Positions 12,382-24,845 of a stretch of DNA of 64,000 bases are shown here, one piece after another. Within the stretch, counting starts at the first letter, position 1, and the number at the start of each line of letters is the position of its first letter. Both the position numbers and the translations under genes were made by a program. Source of the stretch: Hyaloscypha bicolor E (taxonomy: Eukaryota; Ascomycota; Leotiomycetes; Helotiales; Hyaloscyphaceae); contig NW_020194667.1 in assembly GCF_002865645.1 (NCBI RefSeq), forward strand, positions 1,821,762-1,885,761, given 5' to 3'. The notes under the pieces are model-generated. The model was not told the DNA's origin and searched no databases. It saw only the letters and a list, made by a program, of their open reading frames with translations.

Positions 12382-12685
12382 TATAAGAAGGAAACTATAA
12401 TAAGACAAAAACCCACATAAAGTATATTAGAATATAAAACATAACTTAATAGTAAAATAATAAATTAGAAGCATAAATAGTAAAGTATAAATAGTATATA
12501 GTATATAAAAGCTTAATTAATTAAATACTTATAAGGGATTATTCTCTAAGACTATAGAAAAACTAGCTTTCTTATATAATTTTCGCAAGTTATATATAAA
12601 AGGCCATAGCCTTTACTATATAATCTAAACCTTAAAACTACTAAAATAATATGATTTTTAAAGAATATGGCCTGCTATACTATAT
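12382..12685. repeat. 304-bp dispersed repeat, copy A (possible LTR)
   Basis: A direct repeat of 25660-25963 with the same length and order throughout. Both share GGAAA(A)CTATAATAAGAC near the start, an AAGCTTAATTAATTAAATA block in the middle and GCCTGCTATACTATAT at the end. Differences are mostly transitions. The pair brackets the Gypsy pol relic and could be its LTRs, but no target duplication or primer site is legible. The interpretation stays open. Confidence 0.6.
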
Positions 12686-15600
12686 CCGATCCCCTATTTA
12701 TTTGTACTTGTTCCCTAAATACTAAAAATAATAGAAAAATCCTATTTAGAGTCTGAAATAATAAAATAATTAGAATTCTTTTTTATTAGCTAATCTAATT
12801 TCTTTTTTATATACCTAAAATATAACTTATTACCCTTAAATAGTCTTATTTCATACTCCCAAACTTGCTTAAAGGTAATCCGAACTCGCTTAACCGTATT
12901 CTTATATTAAATCTAATATAGTTCTCTATATTAATTAGTATTTGCCTTTAACTATTATTTAATTTCCGCCTTTACTACTAGGTATTAAGGAGGCTTATTA
13001 TAGTAAATCATATTATAAATTATACTAATATATTCTAAATAAATAGCTCTTTCGAATTTCGTATTATTTATATTATTCTTAAATTAATTTTTAATAAAAG
13101 AGAAAAGCTCTAGATAAGAGGCTTTAATAATTTTATAAGAGACTCTATTTTCGTATATTCTATTTTTAATAGTAACTAGGCTTATTAGAATTATAATAAA
13201 AGGCCTATTAAGTAGTAAATTATTATTAAGCTATTCTTTAACTTACTTACTATTCGAGAATTATTACTTGTTTATAATTCCAGACTTATAGATTACCTAG
13301 TTAAAGGTATTTATTTATCTAGTTAAATATATTATACTCGAAGTCTTTTCTTTTATTATTTTTAGTAAATACTTGCTTATTTTCTTAGCTATTTCTGGCT
13401 TAAATTTATCGGAAATAGAGAAATAATTAATGTCTTTAAAGAATCTCTTACTAAAAACAGTAGCCTTCTTACGGTTTATAAAGAAAATATAATTAATATT
13501 TTAATACTCTTTACTAAGGTAAAATTTGCTATTTAAAGCTTTAGTAGTAACTAGATCTTTAGTATTTCCTTTATACTAATTATAATTAATATTTCTAGGA
13601 ATATAGTATCTAGCTAGCTAAAAATAAGTAATTAGGTAAATAGGATACTTATTTAATACCTCGTGAAATCCAAGCTATATTAATAGATCTGCTATTAAGA
13701 ATTAAAAGACTAAGGTAAAGTAGCTATTATCTAGATCTCTATACTTTAATATATTATTTTTTCGGAAATAGAACTATAATATTTCTATTTCCTTTATTAA
13801 GAGCTCTCGAATACTAAGCTTCTTAATCTACTTTAGGTAATCTTTCTTATAAATATAATTATTTATATCTAAATTAGTAATATTAGATTTAGGAATAAGA
13901 ATTATAGTATTAAATTAGAACTATAAATTTGGGCAGAATTAATTAGAAATATAGTACTTATATTTATATTTCTTAATTTCCTAGATCTTAAAAAAGAAAT
14001 CTCGTATATTAATAGAGAAAGTATTAGTAAGCTACTAAATATATACTATATAGGAAGCTTTAAGGAATTTATTAGTAATTTTATAGTATTCTCGCTTATA
14101 AATAGATTCTAAAATACTACTATATATCCCTTTAAAAATATACTTATCTTACTAAGTAAGTATTAACTTTTATTTAGCTAGTATCTTATAAGTATATTAG
14201 ATATTTTCTTTAAGTTCCCCGGACTTAATATCCTTAGTTTTCTGCTTCTTAGTTCTGGGTATAAATGCGGGAGTTTTTCTAGATAGTATTTTTCTCTTTA
14301 GAGTAAAGAATTTCTTCTTACTTTTGTCTTTATTTTCTCTTATTTTACTAGTCTTATATTTAGACTAGTACTCAGATTTTTATTATTTTTTAGGAGTCTT
14401 AGGCTTAGCTTGCTTTCCTTTCTTGCCAGGTTCTTCTTATCTAGTTATACTAGTTCTACTAGTCTTACTAGTAGTTTTCTTACTAGGCTTTATTAAATTA
14501 GCTTTATTTTTATTAGCTAAATACGACTGAATTAAAGCTAAAATTATAATAGGAGCCTAAAGAATAAGCTTATCTCGGAAAGCAGGAAAAGGCTTATTAC
14601 TATAAACTTTCTTAATTAGAATTCCGGAAGTATTAAAAATATACTATCTAGCCTTGAGATTATTAGCTAATAATAGCTTAAAAACTAATTCTCTAGGTTC
14701 CGAAATAGCTTTAGTATACTTAAGTACCTTAGTAATATCTGATTTAGTAAATATACTAGTATTCTAATACTTCTTATTCTTAATATACTCTAAAGTAGCT
14801 TTATTAATTAACTAAATAGCTTTATATACTAAAGCTTTTATCTTAAAAAGGAAATATAATTTCTTATAAACGTTTTTATTAAGGTTATTATAGATATTAT
14901 TAATATATTAGCTAAAAGCTTTACTATATAGTATAATTCTATTCTAATTCTTGGTTTCTAGACTATTTACTATAGTCTTAATCTTATTAAGCTTTTCTTA
15001 TCTGCTTTTAGAAATGCCTTTAATAATATTCTCGAATTCCCTATTATTAGCTTAGTAGTTCTTTAGCTTCTCTTTAGTTAATCTTAGTTTAGTTTTGTCT
15101 TTAATAAAGGTTTTCTACTTTAAGAGCTTATTATATATATTACTTAGCTTACTTAGCTTATTTAGGATATTCGTATTAAATTTAGTAATTATAGCTATCT
15201 TTTCTAGTATTAGTAAGCCTTCTATAACTACTTATACTTCTTTAATATTCTAAACTTTAATACTATTAATTTATAGGCTTTTAATAATACTATAGTTTAT
15301 AAGAACTAGCTATTATACTTTACTAGCTTAAGGAATCTATTCTTTAGCTATTTTATTATTTTTAAAGGAATTATAAAGGTATTATTAGTATAATAGTTAT
15401 AGGTTATAGAATTAAAAGTTCTTAAAATTATAAGAATTTCTTTTAAGTATTTTCTAAAATAAAGAATAAATTAGAATAAACTTGAATTATATAAAGGTAT
15501 TATATATATTCGAGTTTTTTCTTTCTTTCTAGTAAGAAAATAAAACTAAAATAGTAATATATATAATAGAGAAAATAAATATAATAATTAGGTATATTTA

Positions 15601-17400
15601 AGGTAATATAATTAAGAATTAGGAATAATTATAAAAGGTAAAATGTGGGATTAGGCTTTTATTATAGAAAATAATATAAATATATATATTTAAAGAAATA
15701 TAATCTAGGAAATAATTAAGATAGATTAAACTAAATAGTAATAATAGGAAAATAAAAAGATAATATAATAGAAGTATAAATATAGTAATAATATCTAAAG
15801 TATTAGAATATAGGAGAAAATAATAAAAATTTCATAATATAGGCATGCCCCGATTTTTTATTTATTTAGAGATATTTCTATTAACTTAAAAAATAGTATA
15901 AAAGAAGGAAAATAATATAAGAAATATATAAAAAATAAAATATATAAATATACTAAAGATATTAGGAAATATAAAATAAATATTAATAAAAAAGAAATTA
16001 GAATAATAGAATTAAGAAATAACTTAGAATAAGATATTATTTCTTTTAAAACTAATTTATATCTTTTCCGAAAACTAATTATATTTATTTAGTATTTACT
16101 AAAGTTAACTTTATATAATATAAAACTATTTAGTTAGTTAGGACTTTAAAATAATATTTATATTTATAAAAGTAATATTAAAAATATTAGGATTCGTAAA
16201 AAGAAGAACTATAAAATAATATAAATAAGATTTATAATACTATTATTAAGTTTGAAATAATTAATATTAAAGTTAATATAAAATATAGAAAATTAGATAT
16301 TTCGAATTAGTATTAAGAATATAATATTAAATGTATTTTCTTAATTATCTAAATAATATTTAATAGTAAGAAATAGATTAATAGCAAGAACTAGTAAATT
16401 ATATTAGCTTTTTAAAGAAGTAATTAGTTTCTGGTAATGAAATAGTATTATAGTTAAAGAAAGAGTTCTATATAGAAGAAGTTCTCTTTATATAAAAGTA
16501 GGAATATATAATATACTAACTAAGCCTTAGTATTAGTTTTAAGTATAACTATAATTATATAGAAAGAAAGGTGAGTTTCTTAATACGAGATAGGCTTTAA
16601 ATAAGTAGTTCTAGTTTATTTAATATCTAAGAGATTTCCAGAATTATATATTATTAAGTATTTTCGGAAATAACTATTAGGTTTAATAAGGTTTCCCTTT
16701 TCTTTTATAAGGCTTCTAGTTCGGCTTTTCTGTCTATATATAACCTCTAATTAGGAAGTTTATTTAGATATTATAAGTAAACTTATAATAGTAATTCAAG
16801 TTAAAGTCGAGATTTATAAATATTATAATTAAGTTTTAGACTAGTATAAGCCGCGAGAATAGCTAGTTAAAAAAGTAATTAGAGCTTCTAAAAGATTTCT
16901 AGCTTAATAAAAAAAATATATATAAAAGGCTTTTTTTCCTCTTTTTTTCTTTTCCTAATTCCGTATATAATTACTATCTATTATTATAGTTTGGAATTAA
17001 GAGTTTATAAGGTAATCTCTTAATTCCTTATTTATTTTTATACTAAAAGAAATACTTTATATTCGATTTCTGAGATCTAGTAATAGAATCTCATATGTTA
17101 AGAATACTATTTAGTAATAATAATTAGATAATAATAATTAGATAATAATAATTAGATAATAATAAGAAATAAGTAATAATAAAGTTTATCTAATCTCTAG
17201 AATAGTAATCTAATAATAATATTCTCTAAAAGTTATAAATAATAGTTAGAAGGAAAATTTAAAAGATATATAAGAAATTAAAGGTAATAAGCTTTATTCT
17301 AGATTAAGAAAAGTTCTTATTATTAAATACTTTCTTTTAGTTTTCTATAAAAGAGATATATTTTACTTTCTCTAATTCTAATAACTTTAGAATATATATA
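12686..17400 (-). pseudogene. Unrecognised decayed ORF(s), lysine-rich and coiled-coil
   Basis: The minus strand holds long stretches that read as protein except for TAA/TAG stops where tryptophan or glutamine codons would fit. Around 15,200-14,880 the frame is lysine/leucine-rich and coiled-coil-like (for example KLRLTKEKLKNY). Around 14,480-14,215 it is basic and Ser/Thr/Lys-rich (KPSKKTTSKTSRTS, then GKKGKQAKPKTPKK). Around 13,760-13,000 it is hydrophobic and globular (for example GFHEVLNKYPIYLITYF). I do not recognise a family. It could be an extra ORF of the Gypsy element or a separate element. Confidence 0.45.
17116..17166. repeat. 14-bp minisatellite
   Basis: AATAATAATTAGAT is repeated three times exactly (17116-17157), followed by a degenerate partial unit. 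Confidence 0.85.
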
Positions 17401-18035
17401 ATAATACTAGTAGTTTTCTTGATTTCCTAAATACTATTTCGCTTATAATACTTTATAATTACTTTCTTTTCTAGTTTTATATCTGTTTTAAAATATTTAT
17501 TTATAGCTATATACTTATTATTAACTTTATCTTTAGGGAAGTACCAGAATTTATTTCTTTTAATAAACTATTTAAGTTAATTCCCGGTATATGTTTTTTA
17601 GAATATAGTACTATTAAGCTCTTTTAGTATATAGTATCTTTTTAGTTAATCTATATACCTTATTTTATACGGGTCAAGCTAATAGTATAATAGCTTTATA
17701 TTTCTTGACTTGTCTTAATTTATTAATTTAATATTATATATAAGAACTAGATCTTTTTTAGAAATAGATTTTAAATAAATCTAGTAAGTAGTATTAAATT
17801 ATTTCTTTCTTTCTTGGCGTTTTCTATTCTTTTTTATTCTGGCTTCTTTAATATCTTTATCTCTTATTTATATTTGCTTTATATATATCTCCAGAAATAT
17901 TTCTTTATTATAAACTTTATTTTATCTAAATATTCTTTAGGTTAGAAAGCGTATTTCTATAAGTAATATAGCTTTCTTACTATAGATTATATAAAAGGAA
18001 GTAAATCTAGTTAGTTTATATATAATAACTTAGTT

Positions 18036-18118
18036 AGTAAATAAAACATATAATAGTAAATAAAACATATAATAGTAAATAAAACATATAATAGTAAATA
18101 AAACATATAATAGTAAAT
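18036..18118. repeat. 19-bp minisatellite
   Basis: The unit GTAAATAAAACATATAATA is repeated four times in tandem with no mismatch that I can see, inside the decayed integrase region. The perfect identity implies expansion after RIP. Confidence 0.85.
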
Positions 18119-18957
18119 CTATTTAAGGCTTCTTTTTACTTATTATAAATATAATAAGTACTTAAATAATTAGTTAATACCCTCTTTTAATTATACTATT
18201 TCCTTTAGAATTATAGGCTAAAATAATAATTTAATTAATCTCTAGCTTATTAAGTTCCTGAATTATTATTCTTTTAAATTCCGATCTGCTATTTACTTTA
18301 AGCTACCTAAATAAACTATATCTATAAATAATTTCTTTCTAGATAAACTTAATAATCTTCTTACTAGTTAGGTTCTTTAAAGGCTTAGCTTTAATCTATC
18401 CTAAGAAATCGTTTCTAGTAGTAACTAATAAGTTATATTCCTTATAATTTAGTAGTTTAATTATATTAATTCTAATATAATAAAAAGGAAATATAGCTTT
18501 TATTAGATATAAAACTTCTTCTTATTTTCTTTTACTCTTATACTAATAAACTTTATAGGTACTAATATACTTTCGTATATAGTTATAGTAACCTTTCTAA
18601 TAATAATAGCTAGCTACTAAGTAAAAGGTACTCTTTTTTCTAATATATCTAATTTTATTATATAATTCTTTAATAATAATTTCTTTTTACTTTTAATTAT
18701 TAATAATAAATTAAGATAAGTATATTTTAGATATAATTCTCTATAGTAATTAATTTCTTATACTATAATTTAAAGCTTCTTTACTTAACTTTCGAAACTC
18801 GGCTTTAGATATTTCTTTTAGTCTAGAGAATATTATAAGATATTATATAATATTCTAGTATTATTCGGAATAGCTATTATCTAGGAAATCTAATAAAAAT
18901 ATTAGATTATTAAGTAAAATATAAGAGTTAGTATTATTATTTACTATTTTACTAGAA

Positions 18958-18993
18958 GTTATATATAAAAGACTATAGCCTTTATTATATAAC
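18958..18993. repeat. 36-bp palindrome, one of three copies
   Basis: A GTTATATATAAAAG(G/A)C core followed by its near-complement GCCTTTATTATATAAC. The same palindrome occurs at 12589-12624 and 25867-25902, inside the two copies of the 304-bp repeat. This third copy stands alone in the Gypsy relic. Confidence 0.6.
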
Positions 18994-21900
18994 TTCCGGA
19001 TATTATTATTTTTTAATATTATTAATTCGCTTTTAGATATAATAAGGCTTTAATTATTAATCTCTAGTAACTAGATACCATTATCTAAATATCTAGTAAA
19101 TGTCTTAGAAGTCTGATTTCTCAAAATAATATTATATAACTAAACCAGAACTGCTTTCTTTAATTGAACTTTCCGTCTAATAAGTATTATTCTAATAGTA
19201 TTAAGCCCTATTACTAACTATTTATTAATATCCTCGTTATCTTTAGTATTATCTTCTTACTATAGATATCTTAATAATTTATTAGTAGTAATATATTTAG
19301 TTCCTTTAATATACTTGACTTTAAAATCAAATAGTTAAATTTATACTAGCTAGTAAATAACTAGAGCTCTAGGAAAATCCGTAGCTACTTATTTTACTTA
19401 GTTATATAACGAGTATATTAGTATCTAGTTTAAGGATAAAGTAAACTTTATATAGCTAGAATTATACTTTTTATAAATACTTTACTAGCCCTTAGTATTC
19501 TCTCTTAGTAATATTATATTTCTATTTAGTATTATTTTAGATTCTAGACTTATATTATATAATTTTCTTTTCTCCTTTATTATTATATTAACTAAGAGTT
19601 CTGCCTTATTTATTTAGGCTAGTATTTACTATTAATATAATTATTCCCTAATTTTCTAATGAATTATAATATAACTTATAGAATATTAGAATAATAGTAA
19701 GCTTTTCTTAAAAAATTTATATAGCTTATACTTATTTATTACTCTAGTTCTATATTATATCTTTTCTTATTAAGTAATAAATAGGTTTAGTAATAATTAT
19801 AAAGCTTTTAATCTAAATATAATAGTAAATAATAATTCTAATAAATATCTTGCCTTTAGTTATATTATTATAATATTTCTATTTCAAGATCTTAATAATT
19901 CCTGAGCTTAAAAAACTTCTTCTAAATACTTTATAAATAAAGCCAATAATAATTATACTATTATAATAGAATTATAATTTTTCTCTAATACTAGCTCTAG
20001 TTCTTTTAACTTTATCTAAGGTTATATATAGATTTTAAAGATATTTAAATATAAAATACTAAATACTAGGTAAAATAAGCTATTTATTATAGTTTATATA
20101 AGGTCTCTTGACTCTAATATTATTAATAAATAATATAGTAATTTTGGGAAATAAATTCTCTAGAATAGTTATAATAACTCATATAAACTATATAACGGAA
20201 TTAGTAGTTCCTTGAGGTAATATAGTTATTCTTAGTAGTTCCAGAAGTATTATAAATATAATTAAATTCCTATTACAAGTATCTAATATAAGTTAATTAT
20301 ATTTAGAAAAGAAATTAACTAGAAAGATATAAATATATCTAGTAAATTTCTCTGAGATCTTATTAGTAAATAAAAATAGATTAGTATCTTATAAGATTAC
20401 TAAATTTATTTTTATAATAGTATTAATTAGTTTATAAGTCCTAGTAATCTTTTTTATAACCAAGAACTATAAATTCCGGTAAGAACTATTATATTTTTTA
20501 AGGATTCTATAATTTAGATATTCTAATAGTATTTTTATTATTACTAGTATTAGAGTTTTGGGATATAAGAAATTCTTCTCTTACTAGGCTTTATACTTAA
20601 TAGTCTTAATTAGAATAAATAAACTAATATTCTTATAAACTTTTCCTATTTCTTTCTAATTAAATATAATTATATTTTCTTAATTAATTATTAATTCTCG
20701 AAATATAGCTGGTTTCTTTTCCTAGAACTAGTTACTAATATTTAATTATTTAAGATATTCCGAAATAAGCTATAAATCTCTTAAAATAACTAATATTTTT
20801 AATAAAAGATAATTCTTATATTTCCTAGTATATTCCTATAAATATTCTCTAGTTTTAGATTTCTTAAACTAGTTCGGATATTTACTAGAGCCTTTTCTAG
20901 TTCTATTATTAGTATTTACTAGTTAAATCTTCTTGTCTTTTATTTTATATACTTTTATAACTAGAAATAGACTATAGTTATTACCTTTTTCTTTAAGAGC
21001 TATAGTTATTTTCTCTAGTATTCTTTTTATCTAATTTCCGAAGTTTATAATTTTCTTACTTAGCTTTTTCCTATTTAAGTATAGAAAGTATCTTTTTATC
21101 TAGTATTTTAATATATTTTCCTTAAACTCTTATATATTCTAGAATTCTTTCTAGTCTTAAGTTCTATATTTCTTAGCTTCGGGAATATATTTCTTTATTA
21201 TTAGGAGATATTACTTTATCTTTTTTTTAGAAATATCTTTACTTAATATCCTTTTTACCTCTTTTTCTATTAAATCCGGAACTATTCTTAATAATACTCT
21301 AATTAGAGCCTTTTTTATTTTAGTTTCTTTAAAAATATTATTAATTTCCTAAATTCCTAAACCTAAAATGAAACAATTAGTAAGAAATCCCAATATCTTT
21401 CTATTTTCCCTAATATTATTACCGGTTATAATATTAGGCTCTATTTTTCTTCTTTATTTTTAGTTTCCTGCTTTATATTACTTAATTCCTTAATTCTAGA
21501 AGCTTAATACTCTTAAACTATTACCTTTTTCTATTTCCTAATATTTTTTAAAAATGAAATAATTATAATAATATAGGTATTATAGTTATTTTTAAGATTA
21601 GTAAACTTTCTATCTTATAAATTATTATTTCTATATATAATATATATCTTTATCTTTACTAAGAATAGTTAATTAAGCAGGATCTTTAAAGCTTCTTTAA
21701 CTAGGAAAAATATATCTTTATATTTTACTTTATTTATAACTTTAGCTTTAAGCTTTACTATTTCTGCAAATTCAAATTTTGCTCTAGTAATAGTAAATAT
21801 TTAATAATCTATAGTATTATATACTACTTTACTAATATTTCTAGAGATCTTTTTAGGAAGAATATTAATTTTAGTTCTAGTATTAATTATTTCTTTATAT

Positions 21901-22699
21901 TTAATACTTTCTTAAGGTTCTCAAAATATAAATTAGAGGTATAAAGATTATATAATATATTTATAAGCTAGTAATATCCGAATATTAATACTATTACTTT
22001 TAAATTAAATAATTCTATTAGTATTAGATATCTGAGCTAGTATTTCTAATTTCTTAATTATTCTATTTATTATATAAGCCATAGCCGCTAGCTCTATAAA
22101 TCTTCTAGTATTTTTAAGATATTAATAAGTATTCTTATTTCTTTCTAAGTCTTTAAAAATAAAATAATTATTTTCTTTAGTAGCCTTATTAGAATATTAT
22201 TAATTTTAGGAGTCCTATACTTATTATAATTAAGAATATACTAGATTCCTAATTTATTCTATTTATTTCCGGAAGTATTAATATTTATATTCTTAGCTAG
22301 GCTATTTCCTTATTTATTACTTCTTAAAATAGTATTTTTCTGGCCTCTTATATAAGGTAGCTTTTCTTTTACTTTAGCTTGTTTTTAGAAAACCTTTTTA
22401 GCTATTTCTATTTCTTTTTCCTTTTTTCTTAATAAGAAACCTATTATAATATTAATAGAAATACTATTTATAGCTAAATTTTAATACTATTTATTAATTC
22501 CAGAACCTAAAGTATTAGTAATTCTAATATAATTTCCTCTAAAGTAAAGCAGCTATTTAGATTTCCTAGATATAACTTACTTGCTTTTATATATAGATCC
22601 CGGTTAGCTAGTTTTCTTTTCTTTTTCTTGCCTAGTAAACTAGATATTCCCTATTAATCTCTGGATATTTTTAGGTCTAGTATTTAAGTTATAATTAAA

Positions 22700-24845
22700 T
22701 TTTCTTTTTCGGACTTAGGAAATAATTTAGTTAAACTACTAATACTTACTAGTAAGGAAAAAGGAAATGCTTTCTTACTTAGGCTTAAATAGCCCTTTAT
22801 ATTATCTTCTATTAAATTAGTAAATATATCTATAATTTATAAGCTTCTTTATTAATAAGTAATAGAACTAAGAAATATAAATATATTCTGAATTAATATT
22901 ATTATTCTTATTCCTATTATAATATCTATAGTAAATTCGTTCTCTCAATTCTAGGTCTATATTATAGGCTATATTAACTTAAGTAATATTCTCTAATTAT
23001 ACTTAAGACTAACTTTTTTTAGAATATAATTATTTAGACTTTTTATTTATTCTAGCTTAATTACTATAGCTATTATAATATTCTTTATAACCTTTATTAT
23101 AATTTCTAGTATATTTTCCCTAAAGACCCGAATTATACTTACTAGGTTATTAATATTATTATACTTATTATAATTAGCTAGATTATATAAACAGGCTATA
23201 AATATCTTCCCGAATTATAATAGTAGCTATATTAAGTTATTTCTATAGGTTTTCTTAAGTTATAATAGTAATAAATAGTTTTTCTAGACTTTTTACTAGC
23301 TAATTAATATTATTTTCCTTGGGTTTACTATTTTTAGTAGGTTTTATATAATTAGCTATAGGTTAGATTCTTTTCTTATTTATATCTATAATAGCTTTAG
23401 GAAATATAATAAGAGGAACTAATAAAAAATAATTATTTTCTGGCTTAAGAACTATATTATAGACTATTATATTTAAGTATTCTTATCTAAATCTAGATAT
23501 ATTTGGGTTATTAGTAATATTAAAATAGTATTTCTTCTCTTTATACTAATAGGATATTATTATCTTCTTATATATCTTACTATATTTATAAGTAGAAATA
23601 TCTATAAACTCGAAATTTATATTCTTAAGAATATAATTTCTTATTAGAATAAATAATTCCCTTATAAATTCTTAGTATTAAGTAATTTCTTTTTTTTCTT
23701 TAATAACTTCTTTAATACTTTATTAAATATATTAATATAAGACTTGGAAAAGATTTCTTTATTCTGGGCTTATATAATAATCTAATTAAGAAAGTTATAG
23801 CTAATTTTAAGTATTTCCTAGTTATACTCTCGGAATTCCTTTAGTAAGACCTTAAAGAACTTAGTCTCCTAGTAATCTCTAAGATTATTAGTATAATACT
23901 TTAGTATAGCTTTAATCTAGTTCTTATAAATAGGAGAAATATAATAAATAATTCTCTTTCTTTTAATATTATCGGGAATATAATAGTTCTTATATATATT
24001 TATATACTATTTCAAGAATATAGAGATATTATTTCCCTGAAACTATAGTACTTTAGGAGCTCCTATAAATAGCAGGTTTAAACCCGGTACTAGTATATAT
24101 TTATTTTTAGCTATATTAATCTTAATAATTTCTTCTATAATTAATTATAGAATTTCTATACCTGAGACTTTTACTAATAAGGTTCTTAAAGAGCTAACTT
24201 CTCGTTTAAATATGTCTTTTAGTTTAAGAACCGGAATTTGGGAGAAACTAGTTAATAATAATAAATATAGTCTAGGTTCGAGTTTTAGTATTAGTAATAA
24301 TAATATAATAGCTTTTCTAGTTTTATTCTTATTACTTATACTTTCTTTTCTGTTTTATTAGCTTAATACCTATAGTATTTCTCCTTATTTTTACTAAACT
24401 AGATATATTTAATAGTATTATTAAAGGTAATAATAAAAATAATAAATATAATTTCGCTAATTTATTTAATTTTTCTGAATTCTCTTTTTTTTTCTTTATT
24501 TAGTATTCTTTCTTTTCTCTAAAAGCTTTTCTAGATTATTTATATAATTTCTTATTTCCGATTTCTTTTTAATTTTTATTTCTAATTCCTATTTATTATT
24601 TTATTTGAAATTAAGGGTATTTCCTAATTCGGGTATTCCTTTTAGACTTAGGAATAAGCTTTATTACTAAAATTAAAGCTATTTTAATTCCGGCTTTTAT
24701 TATAACTAAAAATAATATATAAATTAATAATATAATTTTATTTCCGAGTACTAAAGTCTATTTCTAACTAAGATCTAACTCGTATTATCTTAATATAATT
24801 TTTCTTATTTTATTTCCTTTATTTCTTTTTCTTTTATAGTTAGCC
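22700..24845. other. AT-rich DNA, probable gag/5' region of the Gypsy relic
   Basis: The composition is RIP-like throughout. Minus-strand frames are too broken for assignment. The position upstream of the reverse transcriptase suggests the lost gag region. Confidence 0.35.

Larger units (their letters stand above)
17450..22700 (-). mobile_element. Gypsy-type LTR retrotransposon pol, heavily RIP-mutated
   Basis: Domains appear in Gypsy order on the minus strand. Reverse transcriptase lies at about 20,560-20,080 and includes LLRITILPQGTTNSV. The catalytic box reads FINN at 20119-20130 where this family has F(L/I)DD. The RNase H C-terminus lies at about 19,400-19,270 (RALVIY, then LFDFKVKYIKGTK). 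The integrase C-terminal region lies at about 17,770-17,530 (LVLIYNIKL, LDPYKIR, then YTGN). Upstream, 22,700-21,600 has weaker gag/protease-like text (for example KASKLYLGNLNSCFTLEEI). Stops sit mainly at expected Trp/Gln codons and the catalytic Asp-to-Asn changes are G-to-A on the coding strand, so RIP has inactivated it. Confidence 0.8.
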
